Origin: Tanypteryx hageni
Taxonomy: Eukaryota; Arthropoda; Insecta; Odonata; Petaluridae
DNA: 64,000 nucleotides
Direction of reading: 5' to 3'
Assembly: GCA_028673005.1 (NCBI GenBank)
Contig: CM054118.1
Location: 87,228,964 to 87,292,963, forward strand
In this document: in pieces, positions 10,882 to 23,549 of the stretch
How positions within the stretch are numbered: the stretch's first letter is position 1
Layout: the number at the start of each line of letters is the position of its first letter
Translations under genes and position numbers: made by a program
The notes under the pieces: model-generated
The model's input: only the letters and a program-made list of their open reading frames with translations
Database searches by the model: none
What the model was told of the DNA's origin: nothing

Positions 10882-11053
10882 CTGAGAAATTTCTTATTTT
10901 TTCCCTTTTTAGGGGGTTAATGTACGTCGTTAGAATTTTTTGTTTTATTTTTATCTTTCTTATTATATACTGATGCAACATCACCAATTATAACTATTAC
11001 TTATGACATTAGGCACATCACAATGACCACCACTTAATACTTGGAATACACCA

Positions 11054-11244
11054 CAGTCAGATCCCGACTTAGCACCCCTCTATATAGTGCCACCCCAGCA
11101 TACCACCCTTGAATTGTTGTGAACAGAACTTCCATCTTATGGCAACATAGAGCAAGCATATATGTACTTCGATTTATATCCAGCTCTGCTTTAACACTAA
11201 TGTCAGTAATGGATAAACGTTGGCACTAAATCAGGGTTTGACTG
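11054..11244. mobile_element. Tigger-type MITE (191 bp)
   Basis: The ends are CAGTCAGATCCCGACTTAGC at the left and, inward from the right, CAGTCAAACCCTGATTTAGT, an imperfect inverted pair of about 25 bases. The right flank is TA and the left CA, consistent with a mutated TA target duplication. It has no coding potential and sits in the intron of the minus-strand gene. Confidence 0.7.
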
Positions 11245-11671
11245 TATTTAATTCTGTTCTCATTACTACTTACAATTCCAGCACCTTGAATAAACTTCTT
11301 TTCCGAATATAATTCAATTCCATTCTCTTGCATTTTTGTATTCCTTTTATTTATAGTTGCAATAATAATAAATGTAAGTCAGCATTAAATTTCTGTTTAT
11401 TCATCAGTTTCTTGAAGAGAATACAATGAAAGTCACATTTCTTTCTACTTGGATTGCTCTTCTTTCATTTGAGGGGTCTGTTTCCCTCATACCTCATTTA
11501 TCATCCATTGCCTTGCAGCTGAACAGGACATGTGGTCCATCTTAAGTGTGGCATAAAGCATGGTCCTCTTTCATTAAATATTTAATATTTATTCAACCTT
11601 TCCTTACCACACAAAGTATTATCAATTTAGATTAAATTTATTAATAGATTAATCTGGCAGTTAACACTTAC

Positions 11672-11740
11672 AACCAAGTCTGCTTCGACAGATTCTCCAT
11701 AGGCTCCTTGAGACCATGGCTGATGATAATAACCAGTATT
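11672..11740 (-). CDS. RRM/Q-rich protein gene, 69-nt exon
   Basis: This short exon has good signals on both sides: acceptor ATTTCAG at 11741-11747 and donor GTT|GTAAGT at 11671. In phase 0 it encodes 23 residues (NTGYYHQPWSQGAYGESVEADLV in two parts: NTGYYHQPWSQG and AYGESVEADLV). This Gln/Tyr/Gly-rich composition suits a low-complexity segment of an RNA-binding protein. Neighbouring exons at 36.6 kb and 5.4 kb also end and begin in phase 0. All three frames are open across its 69 bases, so the frame choice rests on phase and composition. Confidence 0.6.
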
Positions 11741-12311
11741 CTGAAATATGACATTAAATTAAATTAAAATTTGTGCTGAGAAAATCTTGCAAAATTTAAA
11801 ACAGAAAAATAAAAGTTTGCACTGATGTAAACTTAAAAACTACCAAAGCCTCTAAATGAAATCACATAAATAGCGTTATTTACATTTCTAATCTAATTTT
11901 TGGAAATTTGAACTTAAAATTTCATTGTTGATTTAAAAAACAGTCAAATATAAAATCAATTTTAAATATGGAGTTAAAGATTTTTATTTCATAAAAAAAT
12001 GAATGTTTATCAAGAATCTATCATGTGGATGTCACGCTACCTGTGACAAGTGATAAAGATTTAAAAAGTGGATTTCTAGAATGATTTTTTGCAATTTACT
12101 TTCAATAAGAAAAATTGTTAAAAAATAAGATTTTAGCAAGCTTTTAAATTAAAATTTTGGAAATGTGGAGCTCATACAATCATTTATGATATTTGAATGC
12201 ATGCTTATGTTTTCTCTTCTTCGTGTTTTGAAACAATTTTCCAATTGTTGATTGCAAAATTTATCATTTGAGAAACAAAAGAAAAGGGAATATCTGCTTT
12301 TGACACACAGT

Positions 12312-12328
12312 TGTGTGTGTGTGTGTGT
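12312..12328. repeat. (TG)n microsatellite
   Basis: A short uninterrupted TG dinucleotide run of about eight units within intron sequence. Confidence 0.9.
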
Positions 12329-12542
12329 CATGCAGTGTGTGGATATGGGAGGTGTCACTCAGGAAAAAGTTAGTCAGACATACCTTCTAAAAAGAGATTG
12401 TTAGCTGCACAAAAAAACAAGCATTGCTCCATAGAGACAAATATATCTTATCAATCCAATCAAATGGTTTCAAAACAAAACAACACTGTTTAAATTGGAG
12501 TTAATTCAACCAAAAATTCTCTTTGTTGGTGCCCATTTACTA

Positions 12543-12750
12543 CAGTAAAAGTCTGTTTATCTGGCATTATTTTAACCTGAAAACCTTTATCACCCATACC
12601 TCTGATGCTCTGACCCTAAAACTTATATAATTGACATCTGTGATGCTCCATAGTCAGGACTTCCTAGCCTCAATCTCACCTCAAATAAAGACCATATCTA
12701 ATCTAATCTATCACTAGGTGTTCACTTAGTTATAACTGACATCATGATAC
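12543..12750 (+). mobile_element. Tigger-type terminal fragment
   Basis: TA followed by CAGTAAAAGTCTGTTTATCT looks like the left end of a Tigger element. The next 200 bases contain typical diverged subterminal sequence, but neither transposase nor right end is visible. Confidence 0.3.
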
Positions 12751-14880
12751 AGAAAGAAATGTGCATTTGTCAATCACAAAAATCTACAAGCATTACATAA
12801 AATTTCACTTTAAAATATCCAAAAGTCAAGCAAAATCCAGCAATCGAGGTGAACAAGCAATGCTTACCGTTTGAAAAAACATTGACACCAGCCAATATCT
12901 CAAGAATGGTTTCAGTAGAAACATAATAATAAAGGAGTACAGAAATCTAAGCCCATCAATGTTTTAAGACATAAAAGCACAAAAACAATACAAAAAAATT
13001 TCACCTACTCCGTGTAGAGTAAAATATCAACTAACGGAAAACTCTTTATAAGCCAAGGCTAGAACAATAAGATGGCATATGGTTAGAGCAGTTCAACATA
13101 AAGAGATCCTCCAATATGAATTGAGAAGGCCGAGGATTCTTACTGACAGATCTAGGTAAGAAAATGCCATGAAATGGATCTAATTTATGATATTTGGATA
13201 GCATGGACTACTTCCATTTGTTTGTATTGCCAAGCCAAAGTTAGTCAAACCCTTTGCTTAACTAGAATTTTCATTTGATTGGCACCAATGGGTACCAGAA
13301 AAAATGGACTTTCCCCGTATTTTGATGCAATAATTTATAGAATAACCCCATTAATGCAGTGATGTTAAAATAGCCAATCATCTTTTGTTAAGGTTCAATT
13401 AGGGAGCTCAGTCAATGAATTATACTCAATAACTTATAAAATAACTTGAGCAGTATAGACTCAACAACAACCATAACTTGCACTTAACTACTGAGCCCAA
13501 ATAGTTTCGCAAATTTCACCGAATGTACCAATGGCGTTAAAGCATATATTAAATTTCTCAGATGGGAAAGAAACAAATTTTACCCAAATTCATGAAATAT
13601 TAATAATGAGTCAAGACTACGGTGAAGATAATATAAAGAAAGGAATGCCATAATTTAATAATAAGAACACATCACATACTGAAGATAAGAGCTTGGCTCT
13701 TGAGACGCGTGTTTAGGCATTTAAAAAAGTGCAATATTTAGTGTTTGATGCTATTCCTCTCTTTTTATGCTGCTTTCCAAAGGAAACGTAGCCTTATGAA
13801 ATGGTCCTGTCTATGTGTCCGCTACTAACAACTTTTGCACCAATGGACAAATTTTCATGAAACTTGGTATGAGGCTCGTGCTGCTAGGGCCCACTACTAT
13901 CCTAGCTTTTACTGTTTCTGAGATACAAGGGGTTCAGTAAAAATTGACAGCATACAAGTTAATATATAAGTTTTTAAAAATTGATATTTGGCAGCAAACT
14001 CTAAGTACTCAAACTTGAAATAACAAAGAACTTCAACAATACTGAATGTGATGTTAGGAACAACTTTATTAAGAAAATTTTTGTTACTTTCAGCTGGTGG
14101 GGAGCTAATCTACGCATTTAATTAATTTTAAAACTAACTTTTATTAATGCTTATGTTTATTTATGACTTACGGAAACACTGTTTTGTAAAAATTAAAAAA
14201 ATACTTTTTACCGCATATTTTCGGTTTTTTGGAATTGGTGTAATTTTCTCAAGATAAAACTTTATATAAATAGTCATATGAACATAAATAAGTATTAATA
14301 CAAATTCAAACATGCATTTTTAAGCATATATATATAAAAATCTTTTTGTTGTTAAATAATAATAATGATTATAAAAAATATAGTATGCAACGCAATATTT
14401 TGAAAAGTTAGAAATTTCGATAAAAAATTATCTCTAATACACAGTGATAAATAAAAGGAAAAACAAAAATAATTGCAATAAATATATTAGAAGTCAAAAC
14501 ATTTATGATAAAACTAAAAAATTTCACTATGAAAAATCAGTGCTGAAATTGCGTGAACTGGTGCAACTAAAAAACTTACACTGGGTTTCTCTTTGATGCA
14601 TAGAAAAAAAGGCTACACCAAAAGAAGACACTAGCACGAACCTATCCTTCCATATAATTTCAAGGGTGAACTTTTATTTCTTGATCAAAGACAAATTTGT
14701 TTTCTGCAGAAATCACATTTATGCCAACAAACTGGCAAACAAACACTCTAAGAATTTCAGGGGAGAAGCCATTTTAAAACCTAATCTACAAGAATGCAAC
14801 TTTGTATATTTCAATATTTTAAACTGCAATCAATGGAATTATGTGATCTTAAGATCCCATGCAGATAGGCATAAGCTGTA
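12751..14880. other. Intron sequence, nothing recognised
   Basis: AT-rich, with no credible open frame, RNA gene or paired repeat ends that I could see. The piece around 13800-13940 is a little more GC-rich (CCGCTACTAACAACTTTTGC) and may be an old repeat. Confidence 0.4.
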
Positions 14881-14894
14881 AATTTGGAAATAAT

Positions 14895-14985
14895 TCTGAA
14901 AATTCAGTGGTAGAATATCCACCCAGAAAGTGGAAGACCCAGGTTCAATTCCCGGTAATAGCAGAATTTTTTCCCATTTCAAAAT
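14895..14985 (+). repeat. tRNA-Gly-derived SINE fragment, family 2 (copy a)
   Basis: The sequence carries an A-box-like CAGTGGTAGAATAT at 14904 and a B box GGTTCAATTCCC at 14942, in the arrangement of tRNA-Gly. It is followed by GCAGAATTTTTTCCC, which also follows copy b at 58759. The anticodon arm is not that of a working tRNA and the acceptor stem is not closed, so this is a SINE promoter module, not a tRNA gene. Confidence 0.65.
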
Positions 14986-15206
14986 TATTCCCAAGTTTAA
15001 GCTGTGGAAATATACCAACTTGCATTCCTTCCTCGCTTAATAGAATGAGGATTTCATCAATTCACCATAATTCAATTATAAGCCAAAAGTAAATTTTATA
15101 TTGCAAGGCATAAAAACTTTCATACTATAGGATTACAGGCAAAGGGGAAATGTTATGCAAGGTTTAGAAAGATTAAGGATTCTGATGAATGAGCTCTGTC
15201 AATCTC

Positions 15207-15582
15207 TTACCACATTTCTACACTTACTTCCCCAAGAAAGGACATTTTATTCTTCCCAAGGGGATATTTTCGTGATTTTATTGTTCTTCCAAAATCTAAT
15301 TCCCCTTTGATGCTACCCATTCTGACATGCATTCTAACATTCTGAGATTCAGTAATGATGGTAAATGACTCTGTCAACTTCTTAGATGTTAGGTAATAAA
15401 ATACTATGGAGTTCAATGCATTTTCTGCTGTTTTCAATCATTAAAGGGAGGTAATGATCCAAATATGAGCAATTTTTAATTCCTTTGCATACAAATTGTT
15501 TTGATTTCTCTTCTTTGATTTCATACACAGTTGAATCTAAGAACCAGATGGTCCTAAATGTAATATCCTGAGAATTATCCAA
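15207..15582 (-). other. Unassigned open frames
   Basis: Two overlapping minus-strand frames of 76 and 66 codons (with phrases such as FYYLTSKKLTESFTIITESQ and RTIWFLDSTVYEIKEE) look mildly protein-like and may be one frameshifted transposon gene. I recognise no domain. Treat as possible repeat-derived coding debris. Confidence 0.25.
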
Positions 15583-16089
15583 TATAACTATGAAATTACA
15601 AGACTCCTGATATAGAAAAAATCATATAAAAAGTAAAAGGCTTAAAAATTCAAATAAACGATAGCTGTTTCAGTAACATACATAAGAAACATCAGCATTT
15701 AAACATTATCAGAAGACAATAAATAATAATTAAAACAAAATAAATGCATATAAATGTACGTTTCAAGACAGGACAAAATAAAAATAGCTATAATATGGTA
15801 TGTAAATAGTTTAGCTACTAACATTGAGGTTATCTTCGTAAAAACAACAAACAAAGCTAGGAATGAAATATTACAAGAATTAATAGAAATAAAACTTTTC
15901 TAATCCCTAGTAATTATTTGTTGTCTCATTTTTGAGATAGTGAATTTCATGCAATCTTATGTTATTTTCTCTATGGACTGCATGAATAATGGATCCACTT
16001 CCATTGTATCTGCAAAGAGCTGAATGTTAAATAATGTAGAGATCACTTCTTCTCTTGAAGGTCCTAGTAATACATCATTTTTATCCTTG

Positions 16090-16389
16090 TCATAATATTG
16101 ATGAAGTGTCTTCTACAAGCAATAGGCAATCTGGAGGAGCGCAGCTAACAAGGGCATCATCAATTGAAGGAAAATCATGAAATGTAAGGCTTGGAGGTGG
16201 TGATAGCATGCTTAGTACTGCCTGATACTCTTCAGGCTCCTCGATTTCAATCATTTCAGTTTGTGCCAGGTTGTCCAAGTCAAACCTCATCCAGGCCTTA
16301 CTGAAACAATTCTTAATAGTTTCTGCACTCACACTATCCCATGAAACTGATATTTCTTGTTTGGATGATGGAACATTTTTCATCACCAT
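16090..16389 (-). pseudogene. Tigger-type transposase C-terminal region
   Basis: The frame includes SWDSVSAETIKNCFSKAWM, the segment following the catalytic core in Tigger/jerky-type transposases, then an acidic linker (EMIEIEEPEEYQAVL) and LTFHDFPSIDDALVSCAPPD. Nothing upstream on the minus strand encodes the DNA-binding or catalytic parts, so this is a deletion derivative. A Tigger-type terminus in matching orientation lies 0.7 kb upstream at 17097. Confidence 0.6.
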
Positions 16390-16899
16390 GAAAAGAAACA
16401 GGAAAAAGTTGGATTTTTCTCGGCGGAGAGAAGATCAAATATAAAATATCAATTTCGTTTGATGACACTCAAAGAGTCTACCCGAATTTTTCAAATTCCT
16501 CTTCTAGGAGTGAGAGAAGAAGGCATCTCTCGCAGGTGGGATGAACAGTGCAGAGGCAAAGTAAGCTCTCGCATCAAGGTACATAGTTGTTCATCGCAAA
16601 TGATGATATCAGACAAAATAATTTCCTTCCCTTTTCCTTGGTGATCTGTTCGGAAGAAAAAATGGCCGCAAGGAATACAAATACCTATGTTAACACAATG
16701 AAAGCGTTTGGGTTTGTAATGTTCCCTGTTTGAGGCACTCATGAAATATGAAACATGACTCAAGGGTCAAGAGTAGGTAGAGCTCGGAATAAAGACAGTT
16801 GTTAAATCTTCCTTCTTAGAACCCCACTGCAGCTGCATACTGAAATTTTTACACAAACAGCCTCTCTACACACAGGAAACAAAGTCTTATGGCTATAAA

Positions 16900-17097
16900 A
16901 TACGTTTGGCTAAAACAAGTGTTTGTGTTAAACGATAACTGAAGTTCTTGGTTCCTGAATTTTATTCAAAGTTCATCTTAAGTGAATTTCATGTTAACCA
17001 ACCAACATTAATTCATACATTCAGGACTGGGGAAAATATTTGTTCATGTAAACCAAGTGTTCGTTTTAGCCAAGTTCATGCTAACGAGGGTTTACTG
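16900..17097 (-). mobile_element. Tigger-type 5' terminus
   Basis: Read on the minus strand from 17097 the end is CAGTAAACCCTCGTTAGCAT and GAACTTGGC, flanked by TA (17098-17099). The subterminal region holds repeated GTTAAC/GTTCAT-like motifs. It is probably the 5' end of the element whose transposase C-terminus lies at 16090-16389, with the middle deleted. Confidence 0.5.
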
Positions 17098-17747
17098 TAC
17101 ATGAAAGTTTGAAAGGCTAAGCGTGAGGAGAGAGACATCTATCCTGGTGACATAACTGAGGCTGCTATCAAAGTGATGGTGGACCAAAGTTTCCAATATA
17201 GATTTAAATGAAGCTCTCTCACCTGCACCTTCCAATAATTAATCATGCTTCATGGTGATTACTGCAATTAATAAATTAATATTCCATCCTTGATGCAAAA
17301 AGTTTTTATTGTTGGTATTTTTTTCTTCAAACTTATAAGGGACATTTACAATGGATATGCTCCAACTTAGAACACCACATTTACACTAACAGGCCACACT
17401 GAAAAAACATCACAACTGAAATTTTGCATATCCTCAGGGTTCAAATAAAATTATTTCCATTTCAATTTCCAAGATTTTAACCCTAATGCCCTCCAAGTCA
17501 TAGATGAAATTGGAAAATTGAGGCATAAGACACTTTTATGCATATAATAAAGACATTTCTATGGATTAAATTAAAAACTTACAAGTAGTACTTTGTTTGT
17601 TTACACTCAACCTTCTATAACTTCAACAATCTATAAATGTTGCTGCCACACTTACTTGCATCTCATGCATCCCATGAAATTTACGCTTGTGAACTATTCT
17701 GTTCTGGGTATCCTCCAAAAGTTATTTATTTTGTACTAAGTACTTAA

Positions 17748-18370
17748 CCCTTTCCGGTTGGAGCTATTTAAAAAATGACTGTCGCCAGGTTGTCGACCCT
17801 TGGGACAGATGCAATAAAACATGTATGCGTACTTTTTCATTTTTCATAATGAAACTCTTCAACTACTGAAATACTGATATAAATAAAAATTTTTCTCCTG
17901 AAGCCAGCAGGTTAATTAAGGTAAAAACTTTTTCATCAACAGCTGGTCACAAGCGAAAGTGTTGGTGAACAGCCAATGCTGAGGCAAAACTTCCCACGAT
18001 GCGGCCAAAAATCCTCCGACGAAACAAAGACCCCACAACGGGGAGGGAACCCAACAGCGACTGAGCGAAAATCAAAAAAACCAACGGTGTTCTAGGAAAA
18101 TAATGATGTGCCAGTGATGCCGATGAAACGTACTTCCTCAAACAGTTTTTTGGCCAATACGTATTTGTTATTTTTACTGAAATACTAATTTATTTAAAAA
18201 TCTTTTAACATATGATGCCTTTCAAAACATTGTCCAGGAATTGCTTCGACACGTATTACAATAGAAGTACGTCTCTTTTCTCCCTCCTTTTACTTTCCTA
18301 TTACTGCAAACAATACAATCCATAATGTCATTTATACTTTCCACATCCTCTTCTACCAAGACGTTAAAAT
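17748..18370 (-). mobile_element. piggyBac element remnant, 3' part
   Basis: The left boundary is TTAA (17744-17747) followed by CCCTTTCCGGTTGGAGC, which fits the TTAA target and CCC terminus of piggyBac elements. On the minus strand at about 18360-18220 a frame reads VEEDVESINDIMDCIVCSNR and GGRKETYFYCNTCRSN, the cysteine-rich C-terminal domain of piggyBac transposases. A stop interrupts it and the DDE core was not found. The 0.4 kb between coding end and terminus is non-coding. Confidence 0.6.
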
Positions 18371-20490
18371 GTGTTTTTTTTTTCTACATTAAGGGCAGGT
18401 CATTTGCTCATCTGATGGCATGATAACCTTTGACCGTCAAAGATATTTTAAAAATCATTTTCTTCAAAAAGTTTCATCAGAATGCTGCAGATGGCAGCAC
18501 CTGCTGGAGACACGCTCTTGTCAAATAATTTTTCCCGTAAAACATAAGGTTTACGATAAATTCAAAGAAAAGGAAATTAACATATTGATGTAATTATAGC
18601 AAAAGTTTATCCCCCCACACAGATTCGCATGAGATTTTCGATCTTTTTTTGTTCATTCCAAGGTAATAATGGTGGAAATTGAAGTAATGCTGGGCTATGA
18701 TGTCATCTTTAGGTTCACGTTCATTCATAAAGTTAACAGAATCAGGTATAACTTTGTGTAAAAGCATGGTTATGAGTGCTTTTATTATAATTTTTTGGCT
18801 ATCCTGTTAACACCCCAAAAATAATAAAATTTCTGAAAACTAAAAATCAACTGGGTTGTGCTATGTTACAAACTGTTCATTTAGTGCAAATTCGGATAGC
18901 GCACAGATGCTTCGGAATGCCTCTCTTGCGCTAAGCAAGGCATGCCTGTACTGCCTTTTCCAGTGTATAAGACGTACCCTTAAAAATAAGACCACTCCAT
19001 TTTTTACTCATACAAATAGATTTGTCTGGATAAGGAAATAAGATTCTGTAGTAGTTAAAAAACAACAAAGTTAAATATTGATTGAAAACATATATTAGTT
19101 AAATAATTTTGAAAATATAGCATACTTATTCGCATACAAGCAATACTTTTCCCCAATTTATTTGTCTCCAGAATAAGGATGTGGCTCATATGTAGGGAAT
19201 ATATTTGTTAAAAATAAAATCGCAGTCGGGGTGTAGTTATAGGGTTTTTAAATTTTTTAAACAAATCGAGTGAAATCAGGTTTCAATGAAAGCAAAGCAA
19301 TTACATTTTTTAAAAACTCGGGTTAAATCAGGTTTAATAGAAATAAAATTTTTAACCAGTACCTACACGTTATATTATACACGTTATATATTTTTGGGCC
19401 TGAATTGATTACACATGTAAACTGGTAACAGACAACAATGTCTGAAAGTGTTGCTGATTGTTGCCGCTATTCAATCAGCCTAAAAAACAGTGAAGAATGC
19501 GATGTTGTGTCGTGTGGCATGTAAACAAAATTCTATATCTGCGATATGGTCAAACGATAAAGTTTTGTCTTGAAGGAACTTTTCAACCATCTTCTTCTCC
19601 GTGAGATGTTATGTCCGCATGAATTAATTACATCTCCATTTCTGCCTATAACTCTGCATTTTTGAAATAGTTATAATTAAGTGATAAACTCAAGATCAAT
19701 GAAGGTTATTTATCAAATCTAGATGTGAGCTGAAATTGTTAAGCATTTGCATATTAAAATCATGTCTGAAGGTTTGAACTTCCTAGTTTAATACGAATTA
19801 TTTTATTACAATTGTAGCATTTTCGGGTTTATTCGGGTTTTAACCGAATTTTTAAAAACATAATCGGGAGGTTATAATGGTCAAAAACGGATATAACCCG
19901 AAAAATATATTCCTTATATTTAAGGAAAGAAATCAGAAAAATCAAAAAATGTGAGATAATCATTAAAATTCACTAGGAATTTGCTAAACGGCTGGGTGAT
20001 TCTATGTGCAAGCTGTAACATGCAAAAACAATACATAATCTCAACAAGAAAATGGCAAAGAAATATTATTATTATCATTGATGACAGCATTACAAATGTC
20101 AGATTTTGCAGGAGACTACTATGATAATGCTAGAGCCCTTCAGGAAGAATGCCATAGTCTGGTGGATATTAAGGTTGCTAAACAATTATTCTCAAACTCT
20201 GATAATTCTATTTTGAGAAACATTTCGGTTCAAAAGTTGTTGTGATTTTTCATTGCTTTCCACATGTTTGTGTAAAAAAGCCGCACATTCCAGGATTTTC
20301 AGCAGTATTGCTCTTTGAAATGAATATATTGCTGATCGGTAACAAATAGTTCACAAAAAAACTTTATTATTATAAACAATAACAATAAGAGTTCTACAGA
20401 GTGAATGTAGGTGTTTGAAGTTGTATGTACTGCACAGAAAACAAAAAACAGTGGCATAGGAATTTGAAGTATGTATCTGTCTGGTATATA
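18371..20490. other. Decayed repeat-like intron, no element defined
   Basis: No gene is supported. The intervals 19220-19330 and 19800-19910 share loosely inverted TCGGGTT/AACCCGA words (for example TTCGGGTTTATTCGGGTT and CGGATATAACCCGAAAA), suggesting the ends of an old DNA element. I could not set boundaries. Confidence 0.3.
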
Positions 20491-20499
20491 TGTAATGTA

Positions 20500-20582
20500 A
20501 ACATGGCCCGAGATGAGACCAAATTCTGACTTATGGAAAGGATTCCAGAACGGAACTCTTCCGTAAGTCAGGGAGTGTCTGT
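20500..20582 (-). mobile_element. Tigger/pogo-type terminal fragment
   Basis: Read on the minus strand, the end is CAGACACTCCCTGACTTACG followed by a second CTGACTTA-like motif in inverted arrangement (CCATAAGTCAG). TA flanks the end. It resembles the terminus at 44298 (CTGAAACTTCCTGACTTACA), so the two may belong to related families. The partner end is not identified. Confidence 0.35.
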
Positions 20583-21529
20583 ACATTTATAATCTTTTGC
20601 CAATTTTCCAGAATGGAAGAAGAAACTCTACTGTGCTCTATTATTTGCACATTTCTGATAAAAAATAAATCCCTTAATCACAATATTTCCACTATAAGAG
20701 GTAGAGTGATTCTAATGATGACAAGCAGCAACCAGGGAGCCATATGGATTTCCAAGCAGTCAGACCCCACATCATCCAGTAGCCATTCTGCTATTCAGGC
20801 AACATAAGCCCCACACAACGAAATAAAAACTTTTTTGGCATTGTTGTCCTCTGTTAGGCAATACAAATTAAAGGCATTGTTGAGGTAGATATTTTGAAGT
20901 TGTCTAATTAATTTTGCATATACTTGTACATTCTTTCACTCCTTTTAGATTTTACACTGAAATAAGTATCAATTGCATATGGCAATTAATGATGTATAAC
21001 TTAAACTTTAAACTGCTCCTTATATTTTTCAAGTTTTCCCCAAAATTAAAATATTACATAAATGCATACAATTTAAAATTCTGGAATGAAATGAAATACT
21101 AGATTATTGAAGGTTGTTAAAAACAAAGCTGTGAATTTCAGGTCCCTTTATTTTCAAATTATATACTCTTATACTCTTTAGTGTAAAGAAATAAGTTTTA
21201 AGACATTCTGATTGTATTTCTTCCCATGAACCTACACCGTCAAAGGCTGACTTGAGTTCTAAGTCATCTGTTTAATAGCTTCTACTTTCTTTGCAGTCTT
21301 TCACCTTTTCTTATATCATCTCACAATGCAAGACTTACTCTGCCTACACCACCACCTACAGAAATTCACCTCTCTTAGCAAATTAGTTTTCTTAAATCAT
21401 TCCTAGCACTCGGGCACAATTTCTCCATGTCCCTCACTCGCTCTGTCCTTCGGTGATATGAATCCCTTGATACCTTCCATTACAGTACCACCACCTCCCT
21501 ACAAGACCAAATTGAGTGCATGTAAGGGA

Positions 21530-21835
21530 TGCTGGTGATGTAGTGGTTATGACGCTGGCTGCTACTTGCCTGCTGCTGGAAGGGGCAGCAGGCATGAATC
21601 CTGCACAAGTAGGATTTTTACCAAGGTCACCCAGCCATTTGTGTGGTTTGAGGAGACTGCGCAAATTCAGCGTTCCATCCTTCGGAAGGGACATTCAACA
21701 GTTGGCCCCCTTGGTGCTTTTCGCAAAGAGTAGGCTAATGCAAGCATCGGGTTTCCCTCCTATGTCCAGTTGATGACAATCCAAAATGACCATAGCAGTC
21801 GATGCACTTAAAAAACCAATTACTACTACTACTTG
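21530..21835 (+). repeat. tRNA-derived SINE, family 1 (copy a)
   Basis: The head, GATGTAGTGGTTATGACGCT, contains an A-box-like motif and is followed by GGCTGCTACTTGCCTGCTGC and a B-box-like CATGAATCC. The body (TTTGTGTGGTTTGAGGAGA, then TCCTTCGGAAGGGACATTC, TTGGTGCTTTTCG) matches copy b at 43434-43740 along its length. The 3' end has an A-rich stretch and (ACT)n tail. It would be transcribed by RNA polymerase III and mobilised by a LINE. Neither copy can encode protein. Confidence 0.75.
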
Positions 21836-22439
21836 AGTGTGTGTGTTGGATGGCAAATCTGCCTCATGGACTATTATCGCAAGACCAAATTGAAAAATCA
21901 TCTTCATCCTCATGAGAGAAATTCAAAGTGCACAGAAAAACACTGACCAACAAAAAGCAACTCACAAGACTTGACTCAAGAGGAAACTTTTCTCCCTTTG
22001 CGTCAAATACTTCCAGATGGGCCTTCCTCTACCCTTTACCCCTACCACCCCTCCTTGCACAGAAGCCCAGCCTGGCCAATTTTATCGTAATATCCACTTA
22101 TTCTCCTCTATAAATAGTTAAACTCCCACTTTAGGGCTGCGATCCAAAACTGAAACAATACCCAACAACGCTGTCCCACTCTATGCAAACCAAACCAAAA
22201 GGACATAGTAAACCTCTCTACATATGACTTCATCTCTGCAGAATGCAAATTGCTCTCTCTGGGATACACTTTCTCTCCTGCTTCGAAGTTCTACCATTTC
22301 CGCCTCCTAGCTGACACACAAGTCTTATGCCCGTTTCCTCCAGCTAAAATTAACCTTCAATACCCAAACATCACCCTCCGTCAAACCATCACTCCAATCA
22401 ACCAAACCAAGCCCCACTTAAAACTTCAATCCAATGCGT

Positions 22440-23540
22440 ACCTCCCACCCCTCCACACATCATCCCCCTACATCAACACATCTCTTACATATCTAATGCT
22501 CTCTCACCCAGACTTCCCGAAATTTCTCAACCACCACAACAACCTCTCCAGAGATGAAAGACATGCTCTAACTCAGGTCCAATGGAAATATCATAATTTT
22601 ACTCACAGACAAGGTCTCCATCCTGATCATCCTTGACAGGGAGAACTACAATCGTGAGACCCTCTGCCAATTCTCTGACCAAACATCCTATCATCCCCTT
22701 ACCACTTATCCCACCAACCATGCCTCTGATATTTCCACTTTCCTTCATGCAGTGGGAAAACGAGAGACTATTGGAGAATCTCATCATCCCACAACCCCTG
22801 TATCCTCAACTTCTACCTGCTTCACAAAATTCGTGGAAACCCAGGTCACCCAATTGCTGCGAGATTCAACTCACCCACTGAATGAATCTCTACCTTTGTT
22901 GACCACCACCTAAAGCTAAAGAGACATATCATTTCTTCCACCGCCAAATATCATTTCTGTCCCCTCTCCCACCAAACATCATCATGGTCACCATAGATGT
23001 ATGTTCTCTATACACAAATATAGCCCGCCCCATAGGACTCACTGTTCTTTGGACCTGTCTTGACAACAGGTCTGGAGAGAAGGAACCATCCACTGCCTTC
23101 CTCACAATGCTGGCGGAAATGGTTCTCACTAAAAAGAACTTTGTGTTTGGAGGGCACCACTACCTACAAACAACAGTAACTGCTATGAGCACACGGATGC
23201 CACCTTCCTACCTAACTGCTTTTTGGGAGAATGGTAGTCCCAGCTTCTTCAAACCCTCATATGGCTCTGCTTCTCCAATGACATATTCTTACTTTGGATC
23301 AATGGGGTAGAGTCACTTGATTGCTTTCTGCAAAATGTCTTCACCCACCTCACTCTCTCCTTCACCTATCACTCCTCTACCATACAATCCACGTTCCTTG
23401 ATATAAATCTTCGTCTCAGGAATGGATGTATCAGTATCTGGGTGCATATCAAAGCCACAAATTGCTAACAATACCTCCACTACACTAGCTGTTACCCCAT
23501 CATACAAAACAATCCCTCCCTTACTTCCTCACCAGTCGAA
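22440..23540 (+). pseudogene. PLE reverse transcriptase, broken
   Basis: Recognisable blocks in successive frames are ALTQVQWKYH near the N-terminus, a LHKIRGNPGHPIAARFNSPT-like template-contact block, VTIDVCSLYTN (the palm motif with the first catalytic Asp), FVFGGHHYLQTTVTAMSTRM, a diverged catalytic block just after SYGSASPMTY, and LSFTYHSST with FLDINLRLRNGCISI. The usual YxDD-type motif of PLEs lies in the scrambled section near 23280 and cannot be read intact. At least three frame changes are needed to follow it, so the gene is dead. Confidence 0.75.
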
Positions 23541-23549
23541 GATAAGGAT

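Noticed and set aside
14895..14960. Possible tRNA-Gly gene
   Set aside because: A and B boxes are present, but the anticodon arm and acceptor stem do not form a tRNA, and a second partial copy with the same 3' flank exists, so it is a SINE.
7784..17097. One large Tigger element from 7784 to 17097
   Set aside because: The transposase pieces at 8.1-8.9 kb and 16.1-16.4 kb are on opposite strands and the ends do not match each other.
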